A DNA stretch of 64,000 nucleotides, from contig NZ_ASGZ01000002.1 in the NCBI RefSeq assembly GCF_000495475.1, positions 62,001 to 126,000 of the forward strand, given 5' to 3'. Position numbers and translations under genes: made by a program. Source of the DNA: Candidatus Halobonum tyrrellensis G22 (GTDB lineage: Archaea > Halobacteriota > Halobacteria > Halobacteriales > Haloferacaceae). Every line of letters begins with the position of its first letter. Within the stretch, counting starts at the first letter, position 1. Of the stretch, positions 8,383 through 16,838 are shown one piece after another. The notes beneath the pieces were generated by a model. That model was given only the letters and a program-made list of their open reading frames with translations. It made no database searches and had not been told where the DNA came from.

Positions 8383-8823
8383 ATGGACGACGGCAGTCCG
8401 GCCGACGCGAGCGCCCGGGAGGTCCTCCGGTACGACGACCCCGCGGCGAGTGGATAGCGGCGCTCCCGGTCGGGAACGGCAGGCTGGGCGCGATGGCGTA
8501 CGGCGGTCTCGAACGAGAGCGGGTGCAGTGTAACGAGGAGACGCTGGGGGCCGGGGGCCGACCGACCGGACGGTCGAGGGCGCACACGAACACCTCGACG
8601 ACGTGCGCGAGGCGCTGTTCGACGGCCGGTACGAGGAGGCCCAGCGGCTGTGTGACGACCACCTCCGCGGCGACCCCCTCGGCACCCGGCCGTACCTCCC
8701 CTTCTGTGACCTCCCGGTCGACGAGCAGGACGGACGGGACGGTGCGGGCGCGAGCGACGGGGGACGACCGTCGCCGCGTTCGACACCGTCCCCGGCGGCC
8801 GGTACCGACTCGTCGTCGGCTGA
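8383..8823 (+). pseudogene. decayed GH95-type alpha-L-fucosidase gene
   Basis: Three short frames in order match the N-terminus of the GH95 alpha-L-fucosidase family. Frame 1 from ATG 8383 reads [10 protein letters not shown] and hits a TAG after about 24 codons. The next frame continues [31 protein letters not shown] and AGG. A second shift brings in [20 protein letters not shown] and [16 protein letters not shown]. After that, instead of about 600 further residues, a fourth segment in the first frame reads [17 protein letters not shown] and stops at 8823, which looks like a C-terminal beta-sandwich end. So the gene has two frameshifts and one large internal deletion. An intact ancestor would have cleaved alpha-L-fucosides, consistent with the neighbouring deoxysugar-type genes. 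Confidence 0.75.
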
Positions 8824-9379
8824 CTGCGGCGCGGCGGCCGCGGTGCGTTCTGTTTGACCGAACGGCGTTCCGTGTAGCTGGGTTAGGCGGACGGCTCCAC
8901 TCGGCCGAGGTCACACCGATGGTCCGGCCCGCGTGTCGGTGCGGGCGTCGTTCGTCACGGCGTCGCTCGCCCACACGACGACCGCCGCGCGCCGGGAACC
9001 GTCGACTCGGTGCCCCACTCCGTGCGTTCGGCTACCGGCCCGGGAAACCGCCGGGCGGGACCGCCGCTCCGCCCGTCCCGGCCCCCAGCCGGCGTTACAG
9101 ACGTACGCCTGTAATCGAGCGGTCGCGGCGGACGGGCGGTCCATCGTTCGCCGTGCCCGTCTCGGGCGGACGGTCCGAGCGTGTGGGTAGTGCCGTTCTG
9201 TGGTAGTGGACCGGAGTCGGTTCGTCGAGAACGGGCCGCCGCTCGACGTGTCGAGAGCCGGGTCGAGGGGGCGCCCGGCGACTCGGCCACGCCGGGCGGA
9301 GCACGTGAGTAAGGGACCGTTCACCGACACTGGAACGGGGTTCGCCTCTGGGGGCGACATCGTGCCAGCGCAGAACAAG
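8824..9379. other. upstream region of the IclR gene
   Basis: No coding sequence is supported in about 550 bp between the fucosidase remnant and the IclR promoter. It contains the best palindrome of the window (9095-9114). Long frames on both strands here are basic shadows. Confidence 0.5.
9095..9114. promoter_or_regulatory. candidate operator palindrome, copy 2 (best)
   Basis: TTACAGACGTACGCCTGTAA is a 20-bp palindrome with only one mismatched pair (A at position 7 against C at 14), centred on CGTACG. It lies about 285 bp upstream of the IclR-family gene's TATA box and downstream of the fucosidase remnant. Related sites are at 2644 and 14300. IclR proteins bind palindromes of about this size, so binding by the product of 9410-10171 is a reasonable guess. 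Confidence 0.4.
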
Positions 9380-9386
9380 CTATATG
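9380..9386 (+). promoter_or_regulatory. TATA box of the IclR-family gene
   Basis: CTATATG centred 27 nt before ATG 9410, so the transcript should be leaderless or nearly so. This spacing also argues against the longer upstream-extended frame. Confidence 0.6.
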
Positions 9387-9409
9387 TAACAGTAGTTCGT
9401 GTCGGACCC

Positions 9410-10171
9410 ATGGCCGAACCGAAACACCCGGTCCGCACCGTCGACCGCACCTTGGAGATCCTCGAGATCATCCGTGACCTCGACGGGACGGGCGTCTCCG
9501 AGATCGCCGACCGCGTCGACATCGGCAAGAGCGCCGTCCACAACCACCTGAGCACGCTGGCCAACCGGGAGTACGTCGTCAAGGAGGGCGACGAGTACCA
9601 CATCGGCCTCTCGTTTCTGGGTCTGGGCGCGTACGCGCGCAATCGGACGGAGATATACGAGACCGCCCGACCCGAGGTGGACGAACTCGCCGACGACACC
9701 GGCGAGTTAGCCAACCTGATGGTCGAGAAGAGCGGCAGCGGCATCTACCTCTACCAGGCGGAGGGCGACAACGCGGTCCAACTCGACACCTACGAGGGGA
9801 AGCGGACCTACCTCCACTGTACGGCGCTCGGGAAGGCGATCCTCGCGTTCCGCCCCCGCGAGGAGGTGGAGGCGATCCTCGACGAACGGGGGATGCCCTC
9901 GGTGAGCGAACACACCATCACCGACCGCGAGGCGTTCTTCGAGGAGTTGGCGGAGACGCGCGAGCGCAACTACGCCGTCGACCGCGAGGAGCGGATCGAC
10001 GGCCTGCGGTGTGTCGCCGCGCCCATCACCGACGACGACGACCGCAGCATCGCGGCCATCAGCGTCGCCTCGCCCACCCACCGCGTCAGCGACGAGCGGT
10101 TCGAGCAAGAACTACCCGACCGGGTACTCGGGACGGCGAACATCATCGAACTCCACCACAACTACTCCTGA
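9410..10171 (+). CDS. IclR family transcriptional regulator
   Basis: A 253-residue two-domain regulator. Residues about 8-65 are the IclR winged helix (VRTVDRTLEILEIIRDL, then SEIADRVDIGKSAVHNHLSTLANREYV). Residues about 75-250 are the GAF-like effector domain, with the family hallmarks LHCTALGKAILAF and GLRCVAAPI. In haloarchaea IclR regulators often control sugar and sugar-acid catabolic operons, for example pentose oxidation in Haloferax. The gene sits amid two Gfo/Idh/MocA dehydrogenases, an amidohydrolase and a FAH-fold enzyme, so it is the likely local regulator. Effector unknown. Confidence 0.9.
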   Translation: MAEPKHPVRTVDRTLEILEIIRDLDGTGVSEIADRVDIGKSAVHNHLSTLANREYVVKEGDEYHIGLSFLGLGAYARNRTEIYETARPEVDELADDTGELANLMVEKSGSGIYLYQAEGDNAVQLDTYEGKRTYLHCTALGKAILAFRPREEVEAILDERGMPSVSEHTITDREAFFEELAETRERNYAVDREERIDGLRCVAAPITDDDDRSIAAISVASPTHRVSDERFEQELPDRVLGTANIIELHHNYS

Positions 10172-10248
10172 CCCCGGCTCCCGCCGAGTCGGCGGATCGT
10201 CCGCGCGTCGGCGACCCGACGGCGGATGCGTCCGCGAGCGGTCTCAAC

Positions 10249-11118
10249 TCACCCGAACAGTTCGTCGAACGTCCGGTAGCGGAGGTACGCCCGGTCGCGC
10301 GCGGAGAGGAACTCGACGGTGTCGAGCCAGTTCAGGCAGTCGGGGTACGCCGCCCAGTCGTCCATCCAGGGGTAGTCCGACCCGACCAGCAGGCGGTCGG
10401 GACCGAACCACTCGACCAGCCGGCGGACGTAGCCGTGGAGATCCGCGTACGGCCACCCCTCGTCGGACGACCGCGGGAGCGAACTCAGCTTGACGTACGC
10501 GTTGTCGCGGGCGGCGAGGTCCTCGAAGTCGGTCCACGGCGCCTCGTCGGGGGCGGTCCGGTCGTCGACCCACCCCATGTGGTCGACGACGAACGTCACA
10601 TCGGGGTGGGCGTCGGCGACCGCCGCCAGCGTCGCCAACTGGTCGGCCTTCGGGAGGACGAACACGGCCGCGTCGAGGCGGGCGGCCTCGTCGTAGAGGG
10701 GGTCGAGCGCGTCGTCGGCGACCCAGTCAGCGGTGCGGTCGACGGTCGTCGGTACCGTCTCGTACGCCATCGCGGCGTGAAAGCGGACGCCCAACATCCG
10801 TTCGTGGCCGACCGCCCGCCGCAGGTTGGCGCGGACCGCCTCGGGGTCGCCCGGGAAGGGGTCGACGATGCCGACGCCGTACAGGCGGTCGGGGTACACC
10901 TCGATGGCGCGCATCGTGTACTCGTTGGTTCGGCGCCCGCGCCCGTACAGCGGCGTCGAGACGACGACGGCCTCGTCGACGCCCGCGCGGTCCATGTCGG
11001 CGACGAGGTCGCGGTGCGGGTAGCTCCCCTCCCACCCCGGCGGGAGGGCGTCCGCCTTCCACGGGAGTTCGTCGGTGTCGGCGCCCCACGCGTGTGTGTG
11101 CGTGTCGACCAGTCGCAT
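10249..11118 (-). CDS. amidohydrolase family 2 protein (sugar-lactonase-like)
   Basis: A 289-residue TIM-barrel metal hydrolase of the amidohydrolase-2 family. The start is at MRLVDTHTHAWG, with the N-terminal metal ligands His7 and His9. FVVDHMGW near residue 170 and LLVGSDYPWMDDW near 250 provide the further histidine and the C-terminal aspartate of the family. Relatives include 2-pyrone-4,6-dicarboxylate hydrolase and fungal/bacterial L-rhamnono- and L-fucono-lactonases. Given the neighbours, hydrolysis of a sugar lactone produced by one of the dehydrogenases is the best guess. The in-frame extension to 11277 lacks family similarity. It is convergent with the IclR gene. Confidence 0.85.
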   Translation of the reverse strand: MRLVDTHTHAWGADTDELPWKADALPPGWEGSYPHRDLVADMDRAGVDEAVVVSTPLYGRGRRTNEYTMRAIEVYPDRLYGVGIVDPFPGDPEAVRANLRRAVGHERMLGVRFHAAMAYETVPTTVDRTADWVADDALDPLYDEAARLDAAVFVLPKADQLATLAAVADAHPDVTFVVDHMGWVDDRTAPDEAPWTDFEDLAARDNAYVKLSSLPRSSDEGWPYADLHGYVRRLVEWFGPDRLLVGSDYPWMDDWAAYPDCLNWLDTVEFLSARDRAYLRYRTFDELFG

Positions 11119-11442
11119 GGGTAGCCGTCGACGGCCGCCCGCTTCAACGTTCGCCTCGCGGACGCGAGGGGGGACAGTCCGCGGTCGGTCGTCGCCGCGG
11201 ACCACGTCGACCGGAGCGGTGCAGATCGGTCCCGCCGCCGGCGCCGGTCGCCAGTCGGGCGGTCTGTGCGTCCGCATGAATTATACGCCCTGGCGGCGTG
11301 GGAGCATAGGGGACCGTGAATCACACGCGTCGCGGACGCCGGGTTCTCACCGCCGCATCGGTCGCCGGGTCGACCCAGGGAGAGGCGGGCGGCGACTCCG
11401 GGCGACCCCGACCGCGCGTGACCGCGCCCGCCGAACACACTC
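11119..11442. other. divergent intergenic region
   Basis: Spacer of 324 bp between the divergently transcribed amidohydrolase and Gfo/Idh/MocA genes. The only AT-rich element is GAATTATACG near 11279-11288, which could act as a TATA element for either strand. No coding sequence seen. Confidence 0.5.
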
Positions 11443-12540
11443 ATGACATACCACGCAGGCATCATCGGCACCGGCGGCATCGCGGGGATGGGGATCCTCG
11501 GGATGCACGACGAGGACCGGATCGGCACGGAGAGGATCGAGGCGAGTCACGCGGGCGGCTACGACGCGGCCGAGGGGGTCGAACTGGTCGCGGTCGCCGA
11601 CGTCGACCGGGAGCAACTCGATCGCTTCGGCGAGGCGTGGGGGATACCCGACGACCGGCGCTACGACGGCCACGAGGCGATGCTCGCCGCGGAGGACCTC
11701 GACGTGGTCTCGGTGTGTACGCCGTCGTTCCTCCACGACAGCCACGTGGTCGACGCCGCGCGGTCGGCCGCCGACCCGTCGCTCGTCTGGTGTGAGAAAC
11801 CGGTCGCGTCGAGCGTCGCCGCCGCCGAGAGGATGGTGGCCGCCTGCGAGGAGACGGGGACGGAACTGCTGGTCAACCACTCGTTCCGGTTCACCGAGAA
11901 GCTCCAGACGCTCCGCCGGCTGATGGACGAGGAGGGCGTCCTCGGCGAGGTCCACTCGGTGTCGACGCAGTTCCGGATGGAACTGCTGCGGAACTCGACG
12001 CACCTGCTCGACACGCTGGTCTACCTGCTCGACGCGCGCGCGGAGACCGTCTCGGGGTACATCACCGGCGAGAACGAGGCGATCGACTCGCTCGACGCCG
12101 CCCGGGACGTCGACGACGCCGGCGGCGGCGGGCACGTCGTCATGGACGACGGAACGTTCGTCACCGTCGACTGTACGATCCCGCGGGCCGACTCGTCGAT
12201 GACGCTCCAGTTCGTCGGGAGCGAGGGGAAACTGTACATGAACAACGACGACGGCGAGTGGCGCTACTGGGAACTCGTCGACGGCGACCACGTCGAGACG
12301 CCGCTCCCGGGCATCGACGGCGCGTGGACCTGGGACGACGACTACCGGCGCGCGTTCGCGAACGCCGCCGACCACGTCGTGGACCTCCTCGACGGGACCG
12401 CCGAGAACCGGTCGACGGGCCGCGAGGCCGCCCGGTCGCTGGAGATCATCGTCGGCTTCTACCTCTCACACTACACCGGCGGGCGGATCTCGATGCCGCT
12501 CGAACCCGCGCTCCGGGACGTGGAGATCACTTCCTGGTGA
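11443..12540 (+). CDS. Gfo/Idh/MocA family oxidoreductase
   Basis: A 365-residue NAD(P)-dependent dehydrogenase. The Rossmann motif IIGTGGIAGMGI is at residues 7-18 and VAVADVD follows. The family motif WCEKPVAS is near residue 110, and FRMELLRNSTHLLDTLVYLLD carries the catalytic-region histidine of the C-terminal domain. It is about as long as the family norm. It is only distantly similar to the paralogue at 7162-8259, so the two probably act on different sugars or steps. The FAH-fold gene follows 209 nt downstream with its own promoter. Probable role: oxidation of a sugar to its lactone. Confidence 0.87.
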   Translation: MTYHAGIIGTGGIAGMGILGMHDEDRIGTERIEASHAGGYDAAEGVELVAVADVDREQLDRFGEAWGIPDDRRYDGHEAMLAAEDLDVVSVCTPSFLHDSHVVDAARSAADPSLVWCEKPVASSVAAAERMVAACEETGTELLVNHSFRFTEKLQTLRRLMDEEGVLGEVHSVSTQFRMELLRNSTHLLDTLVYLLDARAETVSGYITGENEAIDSLDAARDVDDAGGGGHVVMDDGTFVTVDCTIPRADSSMTLQFVGSEGKLYMNNDDGEWRYWELVDGDHVETPLPGIDGAWTWDDDYRRAFANAADHVVDLLDGTAENRSTGREAARSLEIIVGFYLSHYTGGRISMPLEPALRDVEITSW

Positions 12541-12718
12541 GGGGGCGAGCGGCCACCGCGCCGCGGCCGCGGTGTACCGAGGCGGCAGGCACGGGTCGAG
12601 TCGGTGCGTGGGTTGGATTTCGCCCTCCTCGGTCGGTGCCGCGTCGTCCGTCCGGCCGGAGGGGATCGGCGACGGAACTACCCCGGAGTCGGGCAGAGCC
12701 CCCGATCCCATACAAAAA

Positions 12719-12725
12719 GTATATT
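12719..12725 (+). promoter_or_regulatory. TATA box of the FAH-fold gene
   Basis: GTATATT centred 27 nt before ATG 12749, again pointing to a leaderless mRNA and fixing the start codon. Confidence 0.6.
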
Positions 12726-12748
12726 CGGGTAGCCAAGAACGTCCGCGC

Positions 12749-13615
12749 ATGCGATACTACCAGATCGGCGGCGAAGCGGGTCCGCGCGTGGTACTCAGGA
12801 CCGCCGACGCCGTCTACGACCTGACCGCGGTCAAGCCCGGTGTCGACTCGTTCGGGTCGCTCGCCGCCGCCGCGTCGATCACCGACCAGTCGCTCGACGA
12901 GGTGGCCGACCGCCTCGCCGCCGACGCGCCGACCCGCTCCGAGTCCGACGTCGAGACCCCCGAGACACCCATCTGGGCCGAGGAGGTGTGGGCGGCGGGC
13001 GTCACCTACGAGATCAGCGGCGAGGCCCGCGAGGCCGAGAGCGGCCGGCCCGACATCTACTACGACGTGTACGACGGCGAGCGCCCGGAGGTGTTCTTCA
13101 AGGCGACCCCCAGCCGACTCGTCGGTCCGGGCGGGGCGGTCGGTATCCGCGCCGACTCCGAGTGGGACGTCCCCGAACCCGAACTCGGGGTCGTCCTCTA
13201 CGAGGGCGATATCGTCGGCTACACCGTCGGTAACGACGTCTCCAGCCGGTCGATCGAAGGCGAGAACTCCCTCTACCTGCCGCAGGCGAAGGTGTACGAC
13301 CGCTGTTGTTCGATCGGCCCCTGCGTTCGCTCGGCGGCGTCGCTCGACGACCCTCACGACCTGGAGATGTCGATGCGGATCGAACGCGACGGCGAGACCA
13401 TGTACGACGACGCCACCTCGACCGGCGAGATGGTCCGGTCGGTCGAGGAACTCGTCGACTGCTACACCGCCCACAACGCCGTCCCCGAGCGGGCGGTGTT
13501 GCTCACGGGCACCTCGCTCGTCCCCGACGACGACTTCACGCTCCGCGAGGGTGACGACGTCCGCATCGAAATCGAGGAGGTCGGCGTCCTCTCGAACACG
13601 GTCACGGAGGTGTGA
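12749..13615 (+). CDS. fumarylacetoacetase-family protein, probable 2-keto-3-deoxy-sugar-acid dehydratase
   Basis: A 288-residue FAH-fold enzyme. The metal-binding and active-site blocks are clear: PEVFFKATPSR near residue 111, EPELGVVL near 147 (metal-binding acidic pair), GYTVGNDVSSRSIEGEN near 160 and KVYDRCCSIGPC near 180. From memory the order and wording of these blocks closely resemble the haloarchaeal 2-keto-3-deoxy-pentonate dehydratase of the oxidative pentose pathway (XacE of Haloferax). That enzyme dehydrates 2-keto-3-deoxy-xylonate or -arabinonate to alpha-ketoglutarate semialdehyde. With lactonase-like and dehydrogenase genes upstream this forms part of an oxidative, non-phosphorylating sugar route. 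A sugar-acid dehydratase of the enolase family is not in the window. Confidence 0.85.
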   Translation: MRYYQIGGEAGPRVVLRTADAVYDLTAVKPGVDSFGSLAAAASITDQSLDEVADRLAADAPTRSESDVETPETPIWAEEVWAAGVTYEISGEAREAESGRPDIYYDVYDGERPEVFFKATPSRLVGPGGAVGIRADSEWDVPEPELGVVLYEGDIVGYTVGNDVSSRSIEGENSLYLPQAKVYDRCCSIGPCVRSAASLDDPHDLEMSMRIERDGETMYDDATSTGEMVRSVEELVDCYTAHNAVPERAVLLTGTSLVPDDDFTLREGDDVRIEIEEVGVLSNTVTEV

Positions 13616-15515
13616 GGCGGGCGGGGTCGCGCGACGCCGCGACGCTACCCCCTTCGTGCCTGGCTGTTCTCCGCCGTCGTCCGTCGCCCGTCCGACCGAT
13701 CGTCGGGGTCGGACGCCGCGCAGTTTACGTCGGAGGCGGCGCTCGCGGCGCTGAGCGACTCGCTGGCGGCGCTGCTCCCCGATCCCGAGCCGGAGGAGTC
13801 GGGCCGGAGGAGTTGGGTCGGACGAACGCGTCGGGACGGTCGAACGGGAAGTGAGCGACGCCGACCGGGTTCGACCCCGTGCGACGCTCGGTGACACCGA
13901 CAGGTCCCGACCGGACGACCCCTCTCTGCCGACCCGCCCGCCGAGCGCGTGGTATCGACCTGACTCGAAACGGTGACGGCCACTCGTTCTCTCCTACTGT
14001 CCGCTCGTTCGCGCCCGCACGACTCAACACCCGTCGCTCCCGAACCGAGACGGTCGGAGCGCTCCGAACGGCCCGCGACAGCCGGAAGACGAGCCGTTCT
14101 CCCCTCTTCGACGGCTGTTCTGTTTCGTTGGAGGTACCGTGTCCTTCGCTGTGCGGATACGGCTACCGAGGCGACTGGGAGCGTGCGAATCCCGCTGGAC
14201 GCGTTCGCGACCCCTCGCCGACACCGTCGTCCCTTGGTCGGCGACCGACCGACGGCGACTCCGGAACCGAGCGGTGGGTCCCGCTGGAGACGCATTCGAT
14301 CACATCCGTACACATGTAATCCGTGACGACACCTCTCGCTCGCGTACGTTTAGGATATCTAATATGTGTGACGAAGTGACCAGTGAGGTTCGAGCGGAGA
14401 GCGCGTTCGACGAACGGTCGCAGTCGGGTCCGTCACGTTCTCCACCGCTTCGGCTCCTATCGGGTGGAGAGACGTTCCGCGTCGAGGCCGGACTCGGACG
14501 AGTCGTTCCACCCCCACTGTTCGTGGGTCGAAGTAGCAAGTCACTACGCGGAGGAGACAGGCTCTGATACCGATCGGATTCGCGGAATAAAGTAACTACC
14601 GGTTCGGGCGGCGGCCGAGTCAGTTTAGCCGTCGAATATACCAACTCGTTTTGTCACGACGTTGCTACTCATAGTGAGGATAAACTTCGACCGCTGGTCA
14701 GTGATCGGCCGACGGCGGTACTCGTTTCGGGTCTCGGCGCTCCAACGGCGGCGGAGCGACGCCGGCTGTCGGATGGTCACGCCGGCTCAACGTCGGGAAG
14801 TGAGGGCGATAGTTCGCAGACGGTACCCGTCCGTAGCGGGGCTCAGTCTCGGGTTGATATCGGGCAGGCACTGCTTGAACTGCGGTATCGGCCCGTTATT
14901 CCGGTGGTAGCGTGCGTGGTTCGGAAGTCGTCACTCGCACAGTCAGAGTCCACGATGCGCGTCGATCGGAGTCGAATGCCGTGGAGCCTGTAACCGGGCG
15001 CAGACCTGGCTCCGACGAACGGACAGGCCCGTCGAGTCCCAGTGGGTCGTCGCCGACCGGATAACCTTCGAGCGTGCGGTAGGTCGCACCGACTCGCGTC
15101 GGTGTGCGGCTCTATTCTCTCACCCGTTCCTCCGTTCGTCGCCTTTTTGCCATATTTTCCCCATCGTAAAGTCCCAAGTCGTACACGGTTACAGTTCCGA
15201 TAGTTACTAGTTAGAGCGTTTCTAACCGCTTTTCTAGTTCTACATACCATATAAATAAGATACGATTCTCCCTATTCACTAGTTCGGGTGGGAGAACTGA
15301 CAGGGAGAGGGGGCGAGCCGGACCAACAGTATCGCCCGTCTAGCCCGTCGATACGGCAGATCTCGCTTTTTCGATGGTGATCGTTCGGGATATACATCAG
15401 CGGGCAGGTACTGATAGAACGACAACCTATTAGTAGGTGTAATCCTGTGTGAATACCAACAAGGCGCGACCGCCGTAGGGACCGAACGGGACGCGTCCAG
15501 AGATAAAATGCAACC
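13616..15515. other. 1.9-kb gene-poor interval
   Basis: I find no supportable gene here. Open frames on both strands are short, basic and low in aspartate/glutamate, unlike true proteins of this genome. GC content drops in two patches: around 14330-14370 and especially 15110-15480. The second patch includes ACCATATAAATAAGATA at about 15247-15263, which could be a TATA region. The candidate palindrome at 14300 lies inside. The interval may be eroded accessory DNA. Confidence 0.5.
14300..14319. promoter_or_regulatory. candidate regulator-binding palindrome, copy 3
   Basis: TCACATCCGTACACATGTAA agrees with the palindrome at 9095 at 14 of 20 positions and its own two halves agree at about 7 of 10. 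It is followed within 60 bp by an AT-rich stretch (AGGATATCTAATATG), so it may mark a former promoter. Confidence 0.3.
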
Positions 15516-16805
15516 ATGACCACCAGTACGACCACGGACGGGGCGTTCACCGACCAGCCGGAGGGGGCGTTCGACGACCGTTCCGAGCGGTCGAACGGGG
15601 AGGGGACGGTCGAACAAGCCCGATCGGAGTACCCGGGCGAGGAACTCCTGTTGGACGCCGACAGCGCCCGCGATCCGGAGCTGTCGGTCGTGATGCCGAC
15701 GCTCAACGAGGAGGAGGGGATCGCGGAGTGTATCGAACAGGTGAAGAAGGGGCTCGAAGCTCTCCAGATCCACGGCGAGATCGTCGTCTCCGACGACTCG
15801 ACCGACCGAACCCCCGAGATCGCAGAGGAGATGGGCGCGATCGTTGTCACTCCCGACGGGAAGGGGTACGGCTACGCCTACCAGTACGCGTTCGAACGGG
15901 TACGCGGCGACGTCGTGGCGATGGGCGACGCCGACACCACCTACGACTTCGAGGAACTGCCCAAACTGTACGACATGGTGGCGTCGGGAGAGGCCGACAT
16001 GGCGATGGGGTCGCGGCTCAACGGCCAGATCAAACAGGGTGCGATGCCGAAGCTCCACCAGTACGTCGGCAACCCCCTCCTGACGCGGTTCCTCAACGCC
16101 TTCTACGGCGCCGGCGTGTCGGACGCGCACTCGGGACTCCGCGTGTTCACGAAGGACGCCTACGAGGAGATGAACCTCCAGACGACGGGGATGGAGTTCG
16201 CCAGCGAGATGATCATGCGCGCCGGTGCGGCCGATCTCACCATCGAGGAGCTCCCGATCACGTACCACGAGCGGGAGGGGGAGGCCACGCTCGAATCGTT
16301 CCGCGACGGCTGGCGGCACGTCCGGTTCATGCTGGTCAACGCGCCGGGCTACCTCTTCTCCGGCCCGGGGATCAGCCTCGCGCTCGCGGGCCTGTTGATG
16401 ATGAGCGTCGTGCTCTCGGGGGTCGAATTCGCCGGGACCACGCTCGGGGTCAACTCGATGATCGCGGGCAGCCTGTTCACCATCGTCGGCGTGCAGGTGG
16501 CGTCGTTCGGCGCGTTCGCCACCATCGCGGGCGAACCCATCCGCCGGGCCACCGACCCCGTGACCGAGGTGCTCGTCGAGCAGATCAACCTCGAACACGG
16601 CGCGAGCGCGGGGCTGGCGCTGTTCGCCGCCGGCGCGGCCTACTCGCTGTACGTCGTCTACGAGTGGGCGACCGCCGGGTTCGCGGCGGTGCCCGTCGCG
16701 GGGGTCAACATCGCATCGTTCACCGCCTGCGTCACCGGTCTCCAACTCGTGTTCACGTCGTTCCTGTTGAGCATCCTCGCGGACGCGACGGCCGAGACCG
16801 ACTGA
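15516..16805 (+). CDS. family 2 glycosyltransferase with C-terminal membrane domain
   Basis: A 429-residue protein. Residues about 55-280 are a GT2 (GT-A fold) domain: LSVVMPTLNEEEGIAECI, then DDSTDRT, the metal-binding DADTTYD near 140, and AHSGLRVF. Residues about 285-425 contain four hydrophobic helices, as in dolichyl-phosphate sugar synthases with membrane anchors. Archaeal members such as AglJ and AglD load a hexose onto dolichol phosphate for N-glycosylation; that role is inferred here. The N-terminal 50 residues are low-complexity and acidic. It is encoded alone and is convergent with a GT4 gene. Confidence 0.86.
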   Translation: MTTSTTTDGAFTDQPEGAFDDRSERSNGEGTVEQARSEYPGEELLLDADSARDPELSVVMPTLNEEEGIAECIEQVKKGLEALQIHGEIVVSDDSTDRTPEIAEEMGAIVVTPDGKGYGYAYQYAFERVRGDVVAMGDADTTYDFEELPKLYDMVASGEADMAMGSRLNGQIKQGAMPKLHQYVGNPLLTRFLNAFYGAGVSDAHSGLRVFTKDAYEEMNLQTTGMEFASEMIMRAGAADLTIEELPITYHEREGEATLESFRDGWRHVRFMLVNAPGYLFSGPGISLALAGLLMMSVVLSGVEFAGTTLGVNSMIAGSLFTIVGVQVASFGAFATIAGEPIRRATDPVTEVLVEQINLEHGASAGLALFAAGAAYSLYVVYEWATAGFAAVPVAGVNIASFTACVTGLQLVFTSFLLSILADATAETD

Positions 16806-16838
16806 ACGGGTCGCGGTCGGCCTCTTCGTCCTCGGTTC

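Noticed and set aside
13645-14313. 222-codon minus-strand ORF in the gene-poor interval
   Set aside because: Ser/Arg-rich with few acidic residues, unlike haloarchaeal proteins; no motif or ribosome-binding site.
14662-14910. 82-codon plus-strand ORF ending in a GxHCLNCG-like segment
   Set aside because: Strongly basic and no conserved context; the cysteine pair alone is weak evidence.
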